Origin: Rhodopseudomonas sp. B29
GTDB taxonomy: Bacteria > Pseudomonadota > Alphaproteobacteria > Rhizobiales > Xanthobacteraceae
NCBI RefSeq assembly: GCF_000333455.1
Contig: NZ_BADD01000779.1
Location: 1 to 35,931 of the forward strand
Direction: 5' to 3'
DNA length: 35,931 bases
Under the pieces are notes generated by a model. That model did no database searches. It was not told the DNA's origin and saw nothing but the letters and a program-made list of their open reading frames with translations. Below, one piece after another: positions 1 to 8,652 of this stretch (the stretch's first letter is position 1; the number at the start of each line of letters is the position of its first letter). The position numbers and the translations under genes are program-made.

Positions 1-646
<646 letters not shown>

Positions 647-651
647 CTCAC

Positions 652-891
652 ATGCACGAGTTTTGGTTCACACCAAAACTGACTGGTTACGGCGCGGTGC
701 CATCGACGTGGGAGGGATACACCCTGGTGGGTGCATTCCTCACCATCATCATGGTCTGCGTTTCGGTGATGATCCGGCGGGCAAAATCCTACACGGCGAT
801 TTTCCCGCTGCCGATGAGAGTCCTGGCTGTCTCGACAGTCGTGTTTTTGATCATCTGCGCTTGGAAGACTGATGGGCATGGGGCTAGGTAA
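652..891 (+). CDS. Small two-helix membrane protein inside the suf operon
   Basis: A 79-residue protein starting at the ATG five bases after the sufB stop. No strong Shine-Dalgarno sequence is visible, so translation may be coupled to sufB. The N-terminus (FWFTPKLTGYGAVPSTWEGY) is an aromatic and proline-rich segment of a kind I associate with small conserved proteobacterial membrane proteins of unknown function. Two hydrophobic stretches follow, at about residues 27-42 and 55-71, separated by a basic loop (RRAKS). The stop at 889-891 comes 28 bases before sufC. I cannot assign a role. Its place between sufB and sufC suggests only shared expression with the SUF genes. It is credible because the two segments make a sensible membrane topology and the gene fills the gap exactly. 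Confidence 0.75.
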   Translation: MHEFWFTPKLTGYGAVPSTWEGYTLVGAFLTIIMVCVSVMIRRAKSYTAIFPLPMRVLAVSTVVFLIICAWKTDGHGAR

Positions 892-919
892 CAAGCCTCT
901 GAGATTTAGGAAGCCGACG

Positions 920-1678
920 ATGCCCGCACTACTCGAAGTGAAAGACCTCAAGGTCAGCGTTGCCGATCGCGAGATCCTGCACGGGCTGACGCTCAGCGTG
1001 AACGCGGGCGAAGTCCACGCCATCATGGGCCCGAATGGCTCCGGCAAGTCGACGCTCAGCCACGTCATCGCCGGCAAGCCGGGCTATGAAGTCACCGGCG
1101 GCGAGATCTTGTTCAAGGGCGAGGATTTGCTCGCGATGGCGCCGGACGAGCGCGCCGCCAAGGGCGTGTTCCTGGCTTTCCAGTATCCGGTCGAGATTCC
1201 TGGCGTCGCCACGATGACGTTCCTGCGCACCGCGCTGAACGCGCAGCGCAAGTCGCGCGGCGAGGCCGAATTGTCGACGCCGGACTTTCTGAAGCGGGTC
1301 CGCGAAGTCGCCGGCTCGTTGGGCATTCCGCAGGACATGCTCAAGCGCGGCGTCAATGTCGGCTTTTCCGGCGGTGAGAAGAAGCGCAACGAGGTGCTGC
1401 AGATGGCGCTGTTTCAGCCCAGCCTGTGCATCCTCGACGAAATGGATAGCGGCCTCGACATCGACGCGCTGCGCGTCGCCTCCGAGGGCGTCAACGCGCT
1501 GCGCTCGCCGGATCGCGCCATGGTAGTGATCACCCACTATCAGCGGCTGCTCGACTACATCGTGCCGGACTGTGTGCATGTGATGTCGAAGGGCAAGGTG
1601 GTTCGCAGCGGCGGCAAGGAGCTGGCGCTCGAGCTCGAAGCCAACGGCTACGCGCAATATCAGGAAGCGGCGGCCTGA
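920..1678 (+). CDS. sufC: Fe-S assembly ATPase SufC
   Basis: A 252-residue ABC-type ATPase, the usual SufC length. It binds SufB and SufD in the cytoplasm and couples ATP hydrolysis to conformational change of the scaffold. Walker A is GPNGSGKS at residues 37-44, the signature is FSGGEKKRNE, and Walker B is CILDEMDSGLD with Asp173 and Glu174. The signature with KKR and the EMDSGLD segment are SufC hallmarks that separate it from transport ATPases. A longer frame begins at 872, but the ATG at 920 is preferred because AGGAAG lies 8 bases upstream and the protein then begins MPALLEVKDL, as SufC proteins normally do. sufD starts 16 bases after the stop. Confidence 0.97.
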   Translation: MPALLEVKDLKVSVADREILHGLTLSVNAGEVHAIMGPNGSGKSTLSHVIAGKPGYEVTGGEILFKGEDLLAMAPDERAAKGVFLAFQYPVEIPGVATMTFLRTALNAQRKSRGEAELSTPDFLKRVREVAGSLGIPQDMLKRGVNVGFSGGEKKRNEVLQMALFQPSLCILDEMDSGLDIDALRVASEGVNALRSPDRAMVVITHYQRLLDYIVPDCVHVMSKGKVVRSGGKELALELEANGYAQYQEAAA

Positions 1679-1694
1679 GGCCGAGGATGAAGCC

Positions 1695-3005
1695 ATGAAC
1701 GTTGCTTTGGCCAAAATCGACAAGCCGGAGATCGCGGGCGAAGCCTTCGCCGCAGTCCGTGCCCGTGTGCAGGAGCCAGTGAAAATCGCGGCCGCGCGCA
1801 CGCTGGCCTACGACGCCTTTCAGCGCGTCGGCCTGCCGCATCGGCGGATCGAGGATTGGAAGTACACCGATCTGCGCGCGCTGATGAAGGTGGTCGCGCC
1901 ATTGGCGCCGGCACCCGACGCCGCCACGCTGACTCGCGCCGAAGCCGCCGCCAAGCTGCACGCCATCGACGGCGTGCGCCGCATCGTGCTGGTCGACGGC
2001 GTGCTGGCGCCGAGCCTGTCCGATCTTTCGGCACTGGAGCAGGGCGTGTCGATCCGCAGCCTGCGCGATGCGCTGGCTGGCGGCGACGAAAGCCTGCTGT
2101 CGCTCGACACGGCCAATCCGATGGTGGCGCTCAACACCGCGCTGATGACCGACGGCGTCGTGATCGAGGTTGCTGCCGGCGCCGCGATCGCCCGGCCGCT
2201 GCACATCCTGCACATCGCCGCCAGTGCTGCGGCGACCAGCGCGACCCGCACGGCGGTGACGCTGGGCGAGGGCGCCAGTGCGACGCTGGTCGAAAGCTAC
2301 GTCGCGGCCGAGGGCGCGACTGGTTATCAGGTCAACGATGCCGCGATCGTCAGCGTCGGCGACAGCGCGCGGTTGGAGCACGTCCGCATCGTCGAGGACG
2401 CGCGTGACGCGTTCAACGTTTCGTCCGCGGCGGTGAGCGTCGGCACGCACGCCAAGTACAACGTCTTCGGTATCGCCACCGGAGGTCTCGTCAGCCGCTT
2501 CCAGGCGGTGGTGACGATCGCCGGCCAGCATGCCGAGGTGATCACCAACGGCGTCAATCTCTTGAACGGCAATCAGCACGCCGACACCACGCTGACGATG
2601 AACCACGACGTGCCCGGCTGCGTCAGCCGTGAGGGTTTCCGCGCCGTGGTGGACGATCGCGGTCATTCGGTGTTTCAGGGCCGCATCAACGTGCGTCAGC
2701 CGGCCCAGCAGACCGACGCCAAGATGATGACGCGGGCGCTGCTGCTCTCCGACGACGCCGAGGTCGACAACAAGCCCGAACTCGAAATCTTCGCCGACGA
2801 CGTTACCTGCGGCCACGGCGCCGCGATCGGCGCGCTCGACGAGCAGCTGTTGTTCTATCTGCGTGCGCGCGGCCTGCCTGAGAAGCAGGCCGAGGCGATG
2901 CTGATCCAGGCTTTCGTTGGCGAAGCGATCGAGGCGATCGCCGACGATAATCTACGTGAGCTGGTGTCCGGCGCCGCGGCGCGCTGGCTCGAGGCGAGGA
3001 GTTAA
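1695..3005 (+). CDS. sufD: Fe-S cluster assembly protein SufD
   Basis: A 436-residue SufD, homologous to SufB and forming the SufBC2D scaffold with it. The C-terminal signature TCGHGAAIGALDEQLLFYLRAR contains the conserved histidine corresponding to His360 of E. coli SufD, which takes part with SufB Cys405 in cluster assembly. The upstream beta-helix region shows typical SufD segments (NHDVPGCVSREGFRAVV, HSVFQGRINV). The N-terminal helical domain includes the conserved stretch RIEDWKYTDLRAL. The start at 1695 is preceded by GAGGATGAAGCC. The TAA at 3003-3005 is followed without a gap by an 80-bp palindromic repeat, so the repeat begins on the first base after the stop. Confidence 0.97.
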   Translation: MNVALAKIDKPEIAGEAFAAVRARVQEPVKIAAARTLAYDAFQRVGLPHRRIEDWKYTDLRALMKVVAPLAPAPDAATLTRAEAAAKLHAIDGVRRIVLVDGVLAPSLSDLSALEQGVSIRSLRDALAGGDESLLSLDTANPMVALNTALMTDGVVIEVAAGAAIARPLHILHIAASAAATSATRTAVTLGEGASATLVESYVAAEGATGYQVNDAAIVSVGDSARLEHVRIVEDARDAFNVSSAAVSVGTHAKYNVFGIATGGLVSRFQAVVTIAGQHAEVITNGVNLLNGNQHADTTLTMNHDVPGCVSREGFRAVVDDRGHSVFQGRINVRQPAQQTDAKMMTRALLLSDDAEVDNKPELEIFADDVTCGHGAAIGALDEQLLFYLRARGLPEKQAEAMLIQAFVGEAIEAIADDNLRELVSGAAARWLEARS

Positions 3006-3085
3006 CGTCATTGCGAGCGAAGCGAAGCAATCCAGCTCAGTGCACGACGTTGGATTGGTTCGTCGCTTCGCTCCTCGCAATGACG
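3006..3085. repeat. 80-bp palindromic intergenic repeat, family A copy 1
   Basis: It begins CGTCATTGCGAGCGAAGC and ends with the inverted CGCTCCTCGCAATGACG, with arms of about 33-37 bases around a short variable centre. Two other copies of exactly 80 bases lie at 4746-4825 and 9330-9409. This copy sits between sufD and sufS in the middle of the SUF operon, and its transcript would fold into a long hairpin. Such elements are common in Rhodopseudomonas and Bradyrhizobium genomes. A role in mRNA stability or in reducing downstream expression is inferred. Confidence 0.9.
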
Positions 3086-3113
3086 ATCAGGTACGTGTGA
3101 GAAAGTTGTTTAG

Positions 3114-4358
3114 ATGACCCATCCGGCAGTCTCCAACGGCTCCTACGACGTCGCCGAAGTACGCGCGGACTTTCCAGCGCTGGCGCTGGAGGTTTACGGC
3201 AAGCGGCTGGTGTATCTCGACAACGCCGCCTCGGCGCAGAAGCCGCGTCAGGTGCTGACGCGGATGACGCAGGCTTACGAGAGCGAATACGCCAACGTGC
3301 ATCGCGGCCTGCATTATCTCGCCAATGCGGCGACCGAGGCCTATGAGGGCGGCCGCACCCGCGTGCAACATCTCCTCAACGCCAAGCGGCCCGAGGAGAT
3401 CATCTTCACCCGCAACGCCAGCGAGGCGATCAATCTCGCGGCGTCGTCATGGGGCGCGCCGAACATCGGCGAGGGTGACGAGATCGTGCTCTCGATCATG
3501 GAGCATCACTCCAACATCGTGCCGTGGCATTTCCTTCGCGAGCGCCAGGGCGCCGTGCTGAAATGGGCGCCGGTCGACGACGACGGCAACTTCCTGATCG
3601 ACGAGTTCGAGAAGCTGCTGGGGCCGAAGACCAAGCTGGTCGCCATCACCCAGATGTCGAACGCGCTCGGCACCATCGTGCCGGTCAAGGACGTCGTGAA
3701 GCTCGCGCATGCGCGCGGCATTCCAGTTCTGGTCGACGGCAGCCAGGCGGCGGTGCACATGACCATCGATGTCCAGGACATCGATTGCGATTTCTATGTG
3801 ATGACCGGCCACAAGATCTACGGCCCGACCGGCATCGGCGCGCTCTACGGCAAGTACGACATCCTCGCCAAGATGCGTCCCTATAACGGCGGCGGTGAGA
3901 TGATCCGCGAAGTGGCGCAGGATTGGGTGACTTACGGTGATCCGCCGCATCGATTCGAGGCCGGCACGCCGGCAATCGTCGAGGCGGTCGGGCTGGGAGC
4001 GGCGATCGACTACGTCAATTCGATCGGCAAGGAGCGTATCGCCGCTCATGAACACGATCTTTTGACCTACGCTGAACAGCGGCTGCGGGAGATCAACTCG
4101 CTGCGCATCATCGGCTCGCCGAAGAACAAGGGACCGGTGATTTCCTTCGAAATGAAGGGCGCGCATCCGCACGACATCGCCACCGTGATCGATCGCCAGG
4201 GCATCGCGGTGCGGGCCGGAACTCATTGCGTGATGCCGCTTTTGGAGCGTTTCAACGTCACGGCGACGTGCCGGGCGTCGTTTGGGATGTATAATACCCG
4301 TGAGGATGTCGACCAACTCGTGACGGCGCTGATCAAGGCGCAGGACCTGTTCGCATGA
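3114..4358 (+). CDS. sufS: Cysteine desulfurase SufS
   Basis: A 414-residue pyridoxal-phosphate enzyme of the group II cysteine desulfurase type. It removes sulfur from L-cysteine to give alanine and an enzyme persulfide that feeds SufBCD. The PLP lysine is Lys234 in MTGHKIYGPTG and the persulfide cysteine is Cys372 in AGTHCVMPL, followed by the SufS-type C-terminal segment CRASFGMYNT. The N-terminal segment (YLDNAASAQKP) is typical. The ribosome-binding site is weak (GTGAGAAAG about 9 bases upstream). The gene is separated from sufD by 108 bases carrying a palindromic repeat and overlaps sufT by 4 bases (ATGA). No separate SufE or SufU partner is visible in the window. Confidence 0.97.
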   Translation: MTHPAVSNGSYDVAEVRADFPALALEVYGKRLVYLDNAASAQKPRQVLTRMTQAYESEYANVHRGLHYLANAATEAYEGGRTRVQHLLNAKRPEEIIFTRNASEAINLAASSWGAPNIGEGDEIVLSIMEHHSNIVPWHFLRERQGAVLKWAPVDDDGNFLIDEFEKLLGPKTKLVAITQMSNALGTIVPVKDVVKLAHARGIPVLVDGSQAAVHMTIDVQDIDCDFYVMTGHKIYGPTGIGALYGKYDILAKMRPYNGGGEMIREVAQDWVTYGDPPHRFEAGTPAIVEAVGLGAAIDYVNSIGKERIAAHEHDLLTYAEQRLREINSLRIIGSPKNKGPVISFEMKGAHPHDIATVIDRQGIAVRAGTHCVMPLLERFNVTATCRASFGMYNTREDVDQLVTALIKAQDLFA

Positions 4359-4723
4359 CAGATACGATCGAAGCCAAGGCTAATATGCAGACCATCTCGG
4401 CGCTGCCGCCGGAGGAGACCGAGCGGCTCGGCACCGAGATCGTCGGCGCGCTGAAGACGGTGTTCGACCCGGAAATTCCCGCCGACATCTACGAGCTCGG
4501 CCTGATCTACAAGGTCGAGATCAAGGACGACCGCACCGTCGATCTCGACATGACGCTGACGACGCCGAACTGCCCGGCCGCGGCAGAACTCCCGACAATG
4601 GTGGAGAACGCGGTGGCGAGTGTGCCCGGCGTCGGCGTGGTCAATGTCAACATCGTCTGGGAGCCGCCGTGGACGCCGGAACGGATGAGCGACGAGGCGC
4701 GACTCGTGTTGAATATGTGGTGA
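4355..4723 (+). CDS. sufT: SUF-associated MIP18/DUF59 family protein SufT
   Basis: A 122-residue protein of the MIP18 (DUF59) family, overlapping sufS in an ATGA junction. SufT proteins help mature Fe-S proteins, probably at cluster transfer. Family features are VFDPEIPADIYELGLIY, then MTLTTPNCPAAAEL with the conserved Cys73, then VNIVWEPPWTPERMS near the C-terminus. The roughly 25-residue N-terminal extension ahead of the domain is common in SUF-operon members. The position right after sufS supports SufT over PaaD, a related DUF59 protein of phenylacetate degradation. The stop is followed by a family A repeat and then by the A-type carrier gene. Confidence 0.93.
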   Translation: MTDTIEAKANMQTISALPPEETERLGTEIVGALKTVFDPEIPADIYELGLIYKVEIKDDRTVDLDMTLTTPNCPAAAELPTMVENAVASVPGVGVVNVNIVWEPPWTPERMSDEARLVLNMW

Positions 4724-4745
4724 GTTTGGAGCGGAGCTTTTGCTT

Positions 4746-4825
4746 CGTCATTGCGAGGAGCGCAGCGACGAAGCAATCTAGCTCCATGCACTGAACTGGA
4801 TTGCTTCGCTTCGCTCGCAATGACG
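4746..4825. repeat. 80-bp palindromic intergenic repeat, family A copy 2
   Basis: Same length and ends as the copy at 3006-3085 (CGTCATTGCGAGG and CTCGCAATGACG). The left arm here carries the GAGCGCAGCGAC variant and the right arm the CTTCGCTTCGC variant, the reverse of copy 1. It lies between sufT and the A-type carrier gene, still inside the SUF operon. Confidence 0.9.
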
Positions 4826-4886
4826 GGGTGAAATGATTATCTAAAAGCCAACCGGGCGGCCTTGAACCGCCACGAGGATGGACACG

Positions 4887-5288
4887 ATGACGGAAGCGAC
4901 ACCAACGACGCCCACCAAGCCCGCCCGCCGGCCGCGGCCGCAGGTGATGCGGCTGACCGATGCGGCGGCCACGCGCGTCAAGGAGTTGATGGGGCGCGCC
5001 GACAGCCAGATCATCGGCCTGCGCGTCGGCATCAAGAACGGCGGCTGCGCCGGCCAGGCCTACACGGTCGAATACGCCCACGACGTCGCGGCGACCGACG
5101 AGGTGATCGAGGACAAGGGCGTCAAGATCCTGGTCGACCCGAAGGCCGTGCTGTTCCTGCTCGGCACCGAGATGGACTACAAGGCCGACCGCATGCAGGC
5201 GCAATTCGTGTTCAACAATCCCAACCAGATCTCCGCCTGCGGCTGCGGTGAGTCGGTCGAATTGCAGCCGGCGAAGCTCGACGGTTAG
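4887..5288 (+). CDS. sufA: A-type iron-sulfur carrier, SufA-like
   Basis: A 133-residue HesB/IscA-family protein that accepts Fe-S clusters from the scaffold and passes them to target proteins. The three ligand cysteines are present: Cys54 in NGGCAGQAY, and Cys118 and Cys120 in SACGCGES. An ATG at 4878 is in frame, but GAGG at 4874-4877 abuts it directly. The same GAGG sits 9 bases before the ATG at 4887, which is therefore chosen. The N-terminal 25 residues are rich in Thr, Pro and Arg and are probably disordered. The gene is the last of the SUF operon and is followed by an intrinsic terminator. Assignment as SufA rather than IscA or ErpA rests on the operon context. Confidence 0.92.
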   Translation: MTEATPTTPTKPARRPRPQVMRLTDAAATRVKELMGRADSQIIGLRVGIKNGGCAGQAYTVEYAHDVAATDEVIEDKGVKILVDPKAVLFLLGTEMDYKADRMQAQFVFNNPNQISACGCGESVELQPAKLDG

Positions 5289-5317
5289 TTCGCGAAGATC
5301 ATTGTACTCGAGACGTG

Positions 5318-5345
5318 ACGGCCGGGCTTTGTCCCGGCCGTTTTT
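5318..5345 (+). terminator. Intrinsic terminator of the suf operon
   Basis: A perfect 9-bp GC-rich stem (ACGGCCGGG pairing with CCCGGCCGT), a six-base loop, and a run of T at 5341-5345. It lies 29 bases after the stop of the A-type carrier gene. This is the clearest Rho-independent terminator in the window and marks the end of the SUF transcription unit. Confidence 0.92.
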
Positions 5346-5370
5346 GTTGGTGCTTACACACCACGCAAAA

Positions 5371-5478
5371 CCTCATGGTGAGGAGGCGCGAAGCGCCGTC
5401 TCGAACCATGGGACACATACACTAGCTGTGGCCCCATCCTTCGAGACGCCCGGCTTCGCCGAGCTCCTCAGGATGAGG
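5371..5478. repeat. Palindromic intergenic repeat, family B copy 1
   Basis: Two inverted units, CCTCATGGTGAGGAGGCGCG to TCTCGAACCATGG on the left and CCATCCTTCGAGACG to CTCCTCAGGATGAGG on the right. They are diverged inverted copies of one unit. Related units lie at 9163-9314. It fills most of the gap between the suf terminator and the goxA-like gene. Confidence 0.85.
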
Positions 5479-5502
5479 ACTCAGTGCCTGTGACGTCTAA
5501 TC

Positions 5503-5520
5503 GGTTCCATATACGGAACC
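5503..5520. promoter_or_regulatory. Near-perfect palindrome upstream of the goxA-like gene, candidate operator
   Basis: GGTTCC ATATAC GGAACC forms an 18-base palindrome with 16 of 18 positions symmetric. It lies 73-90 bases before the chosen start and just downstream of repeat B. The region after it is relatively AT-rich (CCGTTTAAACTGCCCTTAAC), which would suit a promoter. Operator function is inferred from symmetry and position only; no regulator gene is adjacent. Confidence 0.45.
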
Positions 5521-5592
5521 CGGCTCCGTTTAAACTGCCCTTAACACTCAACTTGCGAAGAACTTGCAGGTAAAGTGCAGGGGAGCGCTAGA

Positions 5593-7554
5593 ATGAACCG
5601 TCGTGATTTTCTGCTGGGTGCCGCCGCGGTCGGCATCGGCTCGCCGTTGCTGGCGAAGGCCGCCATCTCATCGCTGCATGCGCAGCAGCCGGCGCCGCAG
5701 GGCGCCAAGATCGCCAAGGTGGCGATCTTTCCGGCGATCGGCTTTTCCCGCGTCGGCAATGCCGACGACTGGTTCCTGGCGCCCGAAGTGCCCGGCCTGC
5801 TGAACGAGCCTGACGGCGGCTTCAAAGATGCGCGCGGCCGCATCAAAAAACAGGTGCAGCGCTTCCGTCTGTACGGCTACGACGATCAGGGCCGCGTGGT
5901 GCGCGAGATCGACGCCGCGCAGGCGAACTGGAGCGTGCATGTCGCCAACACCAAGGCGGCCTGGTACGGCTTCGTCAACGCGCTCGACCAGGGTGACAAT
6001 GCTCCGGGCGTGCCCAACCCGCAGCGCAATGCGTTCATTCCGCTCGCCAAGCGCGACGCCATGCTGTGCATCGATCCCGGCGCGGTGCAAATCTCCGGTA
6101 CCTCGACAAACGCAGCCGGCGGTGATGCCAAGTACAAGATGCAGGGCCGGTTCTGGCAGACGCTCGACGTCACGCTCGGCCATCTGCGCACCGACGACAA
6201 AGGACGGCTGTTAGTCTTCGCCGCCGACGGCGTGTCGCGTTCCGCGCTGCCGCAGAATCCGGTCCGCGACTTCACCAATAATGACGGCTGGCACGACGAC
6301 TGGGCGGACGGTTGGGTCAAGGCGAGCATCAGCGTCGACGGCCAGCAATTCGACTGCGAGCCGGCGTGGGTCGTGTGCTGTGGCCCGAAGTTCGCGCCGC
6401 AGCTCGAGCCGATCGTGACGCTGTACGATGCCGCGCGCGAGCCGATGATCGCGCTCGGCCAGCTCAGCGCGCCGGCCGATCGCGTCTCGTTCCGCCGCGA
6501 CGTGCTGCCGATCCTGCGCCGCGCCGGCACCATGCAATGGGTCGCGGCGGCGTCGTTCCTCGGCGCTGCGTGGCACGACATCGGCGACCTGTCCGATCCG
6601 AAGGTGATCGAAACGCTGGCCAAGCCGACCGACGACAGCAAGGCCGAGCGGCGCAAGGTGTTCGACGCGTTCCGCAAGCCGGGCGGCGACGATCGCCGCG
6701 CCAATGCGGTGCCGATCATGCTCGGCGACGGCGTCAACTACCCAGACAGCGCGCATTCCTGGCTGACGCTGACGCCGACGCAATATCGCGTGCTGACGCT
6801 TTGGGCCGACGGCAAATTCGAAGCCGACTACACCGACGCCAAGGCCGACGCGGTGAAGACGCTCGACGATCTGCCGGTCGAGCTGCGGCCGGAGGCGATG
6901 ACGCGCGCCGCGCTCGATGCCTGCTCGGGCGGTGCGTTTCATCCCGGCGTGGAAATTACTTGGCCGATCCGCCACAAGGAGCTGTATCGCGCGCCAAGCG
7001 ATATCAAGCTGCCGTTCCGCATCGCGCTGTCGAACCGCAAGAGCCTCAATCAGGATCTCGGGCTGCAGCTCAACGCCGACAACGTCTTCGCCGGCAATCC
7101 GCAGAAGCCAGATCAGGGCAAGCCGATCGGCCCGCAGGCGCCGGGCGATCTGACGCGCTGGATGGGTGTGCCGTGGCAGGGCGATGCCTTCAGCTGCCAG
7201 GCTGTGCTGACCGCGACAGGATTCCCGACGCCGGTATGGTGGCCGGCGCTGCTGCCGGTCGATGTGCTGCCGGAGGCGTTCTATCAGCAGATGATGCGCA
7301 CCGATCTCACTGAAGAAGAGCGGCTGCGCTTCTATCACACGCGCGTGCCATGGGCGCGCGGCGCCGCCGGCATCGGCCTGCATGTCGAGGCCGGCTACAC
7401 CGACGGCCTGCGCCGCATGATCGAATTGTGGACCCGGATGGGCGTGATCGTGAAGAGGCCGGGGCCGAAGGGCCTGCCGGGCGTGCCCGAGCATGTCTTC
7501 GTCGAGGTGCAGCGCGGCTCGATGGACATCGTCGAACCGATCCCGACGCGCTGA
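5593..7554 (+). CDS. GoxA/LodA-type CTQ-dependent amino-acid oxidase with Tat signal
   Basis: A 653-residue protein of the LodA/GoxA family, quinoproteins that oxidise amino acids (lysine at the epsilon position, or glycine) to release ammonia and hydrogen peroxide. Cues are an early beta-rich domain (VAIFPAIGFSRVGN), the YPDSAHSWLTLTPTQY segment, and the family core ACSGGAFHPGVEITW. In that core Cys444 and Trp457 are 13 residues apart, the spacing I recall for the Cys-Trp pair of Marinomonas GoxA (551/564), so they are the likely CTQ cofactor. A GTG at 5575 is in frame, but AGGGGAG lies about 8 bases before the ATG at 5593. That start gives MNRRDFLLG, a twin-arginine motif, then a hydrophobic stretch and a possible AxA site near residue 30. 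The maturase gene follows after 3 bases. The substrate is unknown. Confidence 0.88.
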   Translation: MNRRDFLLGAAAVGIGSPLLAKAAISSLHAQQPAPQGAKIAKVAIFPAIGFSRVGNADDWFLAPEVPGLLNEPDGGFKDARGRIKKQVQRFRLYGYDDQGRVVREIDAAQANWSVHVANTKAAWYGFVNALDQGDNAPGVPNPQRNAFIPLAKRDAMLCIDPGAVQISGTSTNAAGGDAKYKMQGRFWQTLDVTLGHLRTDDKGRLLVFAADGVSRSALPQNPVRDFTNNDGWHDDWADGWVKASISVDGQQFDCEPAWVVCCGPKFAPQLEPIVTLYDAAREPMIALGQLSAPADRVSFRRDVLPILRRAGTMQWVAAASFLGAAWHDIGDLSDPKVIETLAKPTDDSKAERRKVFDAFRKPGGDDRRANAVPIMLGDGVNYPDSAHSWLTLTPTQYRVLTLWADGKFEADYTDAKADAVKTLDDLPVELRPEAMTRAALDACSGGAFHPGVEITWPIRHKELYRAPSDIKLPFRIALSNRKSLNQDLGLQLNADNVFAGNPQKPDQGKPIGPQAPGDLTRWMGVPWQGDAFSCQAVLTATGFPTPVWWPALLPVDVLPEAFYQQMMRTDLTEEERLRFYHTRVPWARGAAGIGLHVEAGYTDGLRRMIELWTRMGVIVKRPGPKGLPGVPEHVFVEVQRGSMDIVEPIPTR

Positions 7555-7557
7555 CGG

Positions 7558-8637
7558 ATGCAGCGTATCGCCGTGATTGGCGCCGGGGTGGCGGGGCTCG
7601 CCGCCGCCCGCAGTCTGGCTTTAGCCGGCGAACGGCCGCTGCTGATCGCGCCGCCGCACGACGTGGCGAGCCGCGGCGAGACGCTGTCGCCACAGGCGCT
7701 GCCGTTGCTGGAGCAACTGCAACTGGGCGAGGTCGTCGACGCTAACAACGCGCTGGCGGGCGAGGGCCGGTTCTCGGTGTGGGGCGACGGCGTGCTGCGC
7801 CGTGCGGATGACAGCGCGGGCAGGGGCCTTCACCTCGATCGCGCTCGGTTCGAGCAGCGGATGCGTGAGCTGTGCGACGGCATGGCCGAACGGCTCGACG
7901 CCGCCGTCAGCGCCATGGCGCATCGCCCGAGCGGCGTGGTGCTGACGCTAGCCGACGGCCGCATCATCTTCGCCGAGGTGGCGATCGACTGCACCGGGCG
8001 GGCGGCATTGAGTTCGGGCGCCGCCAGCGAGCGGCGGCGGCTCGACCGCATGGTCGCGGCGTGGCGGCTGCTCGATCTGCCGGACGATGCCGAGACCGCA
8101 GCCGCGACGCTGATCGAAGCGGTCGAACTCGGCTGGTGGTACATGGCTCCGTTGCCGGGACGGCGGATGATGCTGGGGCTGTTCAGCGATTCCGATCTGC
8201 TCCCACGCGGCCTCATCCAGAACGGCCCGCTATGGGCGCGTCTTGCCGCCAACACCAAGGCGATTGCGCAGCGGCTGATGAGTCTCGGGCTCGATCAGCA
8301 TCTCGCCGACGCGCCGCCGGCGATGGCGCCGGCCGCCACCATCACCGTCCAGCACATCGTCGAAGGCCGCATCCTGCGCGCTGGCGACGCCGCGGCCGCG
8401 CTCGATCCGCTCGGCGCCAATGGGCTGGCGACTGCGTTGTGGAGCGGCCTCGCAGCCGCCGAGGCGGCGCTCGGGCTGGTCGAGAGCAATAGCGCTGCGG
8501 CAGAAGCCTATGAGCGCGATTACCTGGCCGGCATCGCCCATCATCTCTCCACGCAGCGCGCCATGTACCAAAGCGAATTCCGCTTTGCCGATGCGCCGTT
8601 CTGGCGTCGGCGCAATTCATCCTCACCACCGCGATAA
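7558..8637 (+). CDS. LodB-like FAD-dependent maturase
   Basis: A 359-residue flavoprotein beginning MQRIAVIGAGVAGLAAARS, a Rossmann GxGxxG dinucleotide-binding fold, with a second FAD segment (RILRAGDAAAALDPLGANGLATAL) typical of the tryptophan-halogenase-like/LodB group. LodB proteins are needed to form the tryptophylquinone in their partner LodA or GoxA and normally lie directly beside it. Here the start is 3 bases after the oxidase stop, which implies translational coupling. No signal peptide is present, so it should act in the cytoplasm. That fits maturation of the oxidase before Tat export. A general FAD monooxygenase role is possible, but the length and pairing favour LodB. Confidence 0.85.
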   Translation: MQRIAVIGAGVAGLAAARSLALAGERPLLIAPPHDVASRGETLSPQALPLLEQLQLGEVVDANNALAGEGRFSVWGDGVLRRADDSAGRGLHLDRARFEQRMRELCDGMAERLDAAVSAMAHRPSGVVLTLADGRIIFAEVAIDCTGRAALSSGAASERRRLDRMVAAWRLLDLPDDAETAAATLIEAVELGWWYMAPLPGRRMMLGLFSDSDLLPRGLIQNGPLWARLAANTKAIAQRLMSLGLDQHLADAPPAMAPAATITVQHIVEGRILRAGDAAAALDPLGANGLATALWSGLAAAEAALGLVESNSAAAEAYERDYLAGIAHHLSTQRAMYQSEFRFADAPFWRRRNSSSPPR

Positions 8638-8652
8638 CCCAAGGAGACTTGC

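Noticed and set aside
1530-2816. A 428-codon minus-strand open frame opposite sufD
   Set aside because: The product is rich in Arg, His, Gly and Val without family features; sufD is certain on the plus strand.
6211-7494. A 427-codon minus-strand open frame opposite the oxidase gene
   Set aside because: It looks like an antisense frame, and the oxidase is supported by signal, motifs and operon context.
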